Positions 31,632 to 32,962 of a DNA stretch of 32,962 nucleotides are shown piece after piece (within the stretch, counting starts at the first letter, position 1; each line of letters opens with the position of its first letter). Origin of the DNA: an uncultured Saprospiraceae bacterium (GTDB taxonomy: Bacteria > Bacteroidota > Bacteroidia > Chitinophagales > Saprospiraceae); assembly GCA_937921595.1 (NCBI GenBank), contig CAKZTD010000398.1, forward strand, positions 1-32,962. The letters are read 5' to 3'. The position numbers and the translations under genes are program-made. The notes beneath the pieces are model-generated. The model worked only from the letters and a program-made list of their open reading frames with translations, was not told where the DNA came from and did no database searches.

Positions 31632-32021
31632 ATGCTCATGAAACGTTTAACAAAAGCAGAAGAAGACATCATGCAAATTATCTGGCAGCTTGATCGCTGT
31701 ACAGTAAGTGATGTTCGTGACTATATTCAAAAAGAAACTGGAGGAGAAAAACCACCTCATAGCACCATTTCTACGATAGTTCGCATCTTAGAAGAAAAAG
31801 GCTTTGTAGACCATAAAGCTTACGGTCGTACCTATGAGTATTTCTCAACAGTAAGCAAAGCTGATTATAGTCGTCGAACACTCAAAAAATTTGTCACTGA
31901 TTATTTTGAAGGTTCGATGAATGAATTGGTCTCTTTCCTTGTAAAAGAAGAAAAGATCGACATGGAGGAGCTCAATAAAATACTCCGTGATTCTGAATCA
32001 AAAACGAACGATCATGATTAG
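31632..32021 (+). CDS. BlaI/MecI/CopY-family repressor
   Basis: A 129-residue winged-helix repressor. LTKAEEDIMQIIWQLDRCTVSDVRDYI and STISTIVRILEEKGFVDHKAYGRTYEYF form the DNA-binding domain (1-75); the C-terminal half dimerises and contains the usual protease-sensitive region. In this family the repressor is inactivated when a BlaR1-type sensor protease is triggered. The partner gene starts eight bases before this gene ends, so the two are translationally coupled. ATG at 31632 or at 31638 (MKRLTKAEE); the second matches the family start slightly better. No beta-lactamase gene is visible; many Bacteroidota pairs of this kind control unrelated genes. Confidence 0.92.
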   Translation: MLMKRLTKAEEDIMQIIWQLDRCTVSDVRDYIQKETGGEKPPHSTISTIVRILEEKGFVDHKAYGRTYEYFSTVSKADYSRRTLKKFVTDYFEGSMNELVSFLVKEEKIDMEELNKILRDSESKTNDHD

Positions 32022-32962
32022 TTACATTACTCAAGTCACTATCTGCTGGGGGTTATTCTATGCATTATATGCCTTATGGCTAAGCAAAGAAACCTTTTTT
32101 AATACCAATCGATGGTATTTACTAAGCACCCTGATTGCTGGATTAGTCATTCCTTTAGTCGAATTTCAAACGCCATTTCTTTCAAGTCAGGGAGCAACAC
32201 TCGACCCTATCAATTATCTGGAAACCATTACCGTAACTGCTCAGGCGATTGAAGCAAATCTCGAAGAAATCGTCATCACTCCAGTTAATGAAAGTTGGAG
32301 TATGCAATTTATCCTCTTGAGTATTTATTGGTTGGGGGTATTGTTCTTTGGTAGCCGATTCCTATATGGAATGTCCCAAATTTTAAGCCTAGCTTATAAT
32401 GGAAAAATGGTAAAAAAGAACAATTATTTTCTTATAAAAACAAATAAAGTTCATCTTCCTTTTTCTTTTTTAGACTTTATGTTTTGGAGCGAAGAAGTGG
32501 AATTCAACAAAGAAGATCGAGAAAAAATATTTCGCCACGAATTTAGTCACATCAAAGAGAAACATAGTATTGATGTTTTAATCACAGAACTCCTTTGCAT
32601 CTTTTTATGGTGTAGCCCTTTTATCTTTTTATATAAAAATGCTTTAAAAAACATCCATGAGTATCTCGCAGACCATGCGGTTTTAAAAGATACTCCAACA
32701 AAAAAATATGGCCAATTACTGCTCAAGCAATCACAATCCGGATTACAGATTGCTCAGGCAAATAATTTTATTCATTCACAATTAAAAAATCGTATCATAA
32801 TGATGACTAAAACCAAATCGCAACGATACTCTTTACTGAAGTACACTGCGATATTACCCTTAGCTTTATTGCTTATATTTTCTATCTCTGCAAAAAATGC
32901 AATAGCAGGACTTACCACTGATCAATCTCCAGGCATTGCAATTGAACAAGATACCGTTCCTC
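32014..32962 (+). CDS. BlaR1-type M56 family metallopeptidase, 5' part
   Basis: The frame is open to the window edge (316 codons visible). Membrane helices near the N terminus (MISYITQVTICWGLFYALYALWL; YLLSTLIAGLVIPLVEF) and around 100-120 precede the gluzincin motif HEFSH (His175, Glu176, His179), with the third ligand in HEYLAD (Glu216) and a further membrane helix (ILPLALLLIFSIS, about 288-300). M56 proteases are sensor-transducers that cleave or trigger loss of the BlaI-type repressor encoded just upstream. The start overlaps the repressor gene by eight bases. The extracytoplasmic C-terminal part, which in many Bacteroidota carries a TonB-like or carboxypeptidase-regulatory domain, is outside the window. 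Confidence 0.9.
   Translation, partial: MISYITQVTICWGLFYALYALWLSKETFFNTNRWYLLSTLIAGLVIPLVEFQTPFLSSQGATLDPINYLETITVTAQAIEANLEEIVITPVNESWSMQFILLSIYWLGVLFFGSRFLYGMSQILSLAYNGKMVKKNNYFLIKTNKVHLPFSFLDFMFWSEEVEFNKEDREKIFRHEFSHIKEKHSIDVLITELLCIFLWCSPFIFLYKNALKNIHEYLADHAVLKDTPTKKYGQLLLKQSQSGLQIAQANNFIHSQLKNRIIMMTKTKSQRYSLLKYTAILPLALLLIFSISAKNAIAGLTTDQSPGIAIEQDTVP

Noticed and set aside
31632-32962. Beta-lactam resistance locus
   Set aside because: The BlaI/BlaR1-type pair is clear, but no beta-lactamase or PBP gene is visible, and such pairs control other genes in many Bacteroidota.

Overview
The window reads as chromosomal DNA of an AT-rich Bacteroidota, most likely a Saprospiria/Lewinella-type lineage. 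This is inferred from two secreted proteins with type IX secretion (T9SS) C-terminal sorting domains, Bacteroidota-restricted families (DUF2480, DUF6427, HD-plus-Pycsar-effector), TAnnTTTG-type promoter boxes, and a near-absence of Shine-Dalgarno sites. No rRNA, tRNA, CRISPR array, phage or insertion-sequence gene was found. Several genes must start at TTG or GTG, because an in-frame stop lies just upstream and no ATG is available.

Layout: 2-1396 is the 3' end of a T9SS-exported protein. 1609-6777 (minus strand) holds a LolD/YbbA-like ABC ATPase, asnS, a DCC thiol-disulfide protein, radA and a DksA/TraR-like zinc-finger protein. 7076-9634 (plus) is a compact run: a one-pass membrane protein, scpB with a long acidic tail, and a DUF2480 gene. 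9940-16371 (plus) holds a lytic transglycosylase and a 1795-residue T9SS-exported surface protein. 16434-19767 (minus) is a thiol-reduction pair: a DsbD with two N-terminal periplasmic domains, and a stand-alone third copy of that domain. 20286-24874 holds a DUF6427 membrane protein, a polyprenyl diphosphate synthase on the opposite strand, then VOC, GNAT and DUF937 genes. 25240-31534 is envelope and signalling related: a Pycsar-effector-like HD/TM protein, a lipoprotein with an SH3-like domain, a glucosaminidase with LysM repeats, a beta-barrel protein and a TPR protein. 31632-32962 is a BlaI/BlaR1-type repressor/metalloprotease pair cut by the window edge.

Most genes are housekeeping or envelope functions. 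The unusual material lies between genes. (1) Five loci (about 9702, 24166, 26513, 30106, 31534) carry self-complementary arrays whose arms are degenerate tandem repeats with a strict 7- or 8-base period. The word differs between loci but the architecture is the same, and each starts a short distance after a stop codon. (2) An exact 64-bp spacer-less palindrome at 16360-16423 includes the last codons of the giant gene. (3) Two copies of an asymmetric inverted-repeat element (20047-20194 and 27710-27806) share their ends but not their interiors. (4) The HD domain of the Pycsar-type protein has lost its HD dyad (Arg-Asn instead). All functional readings of these are inferences from sequence alone.
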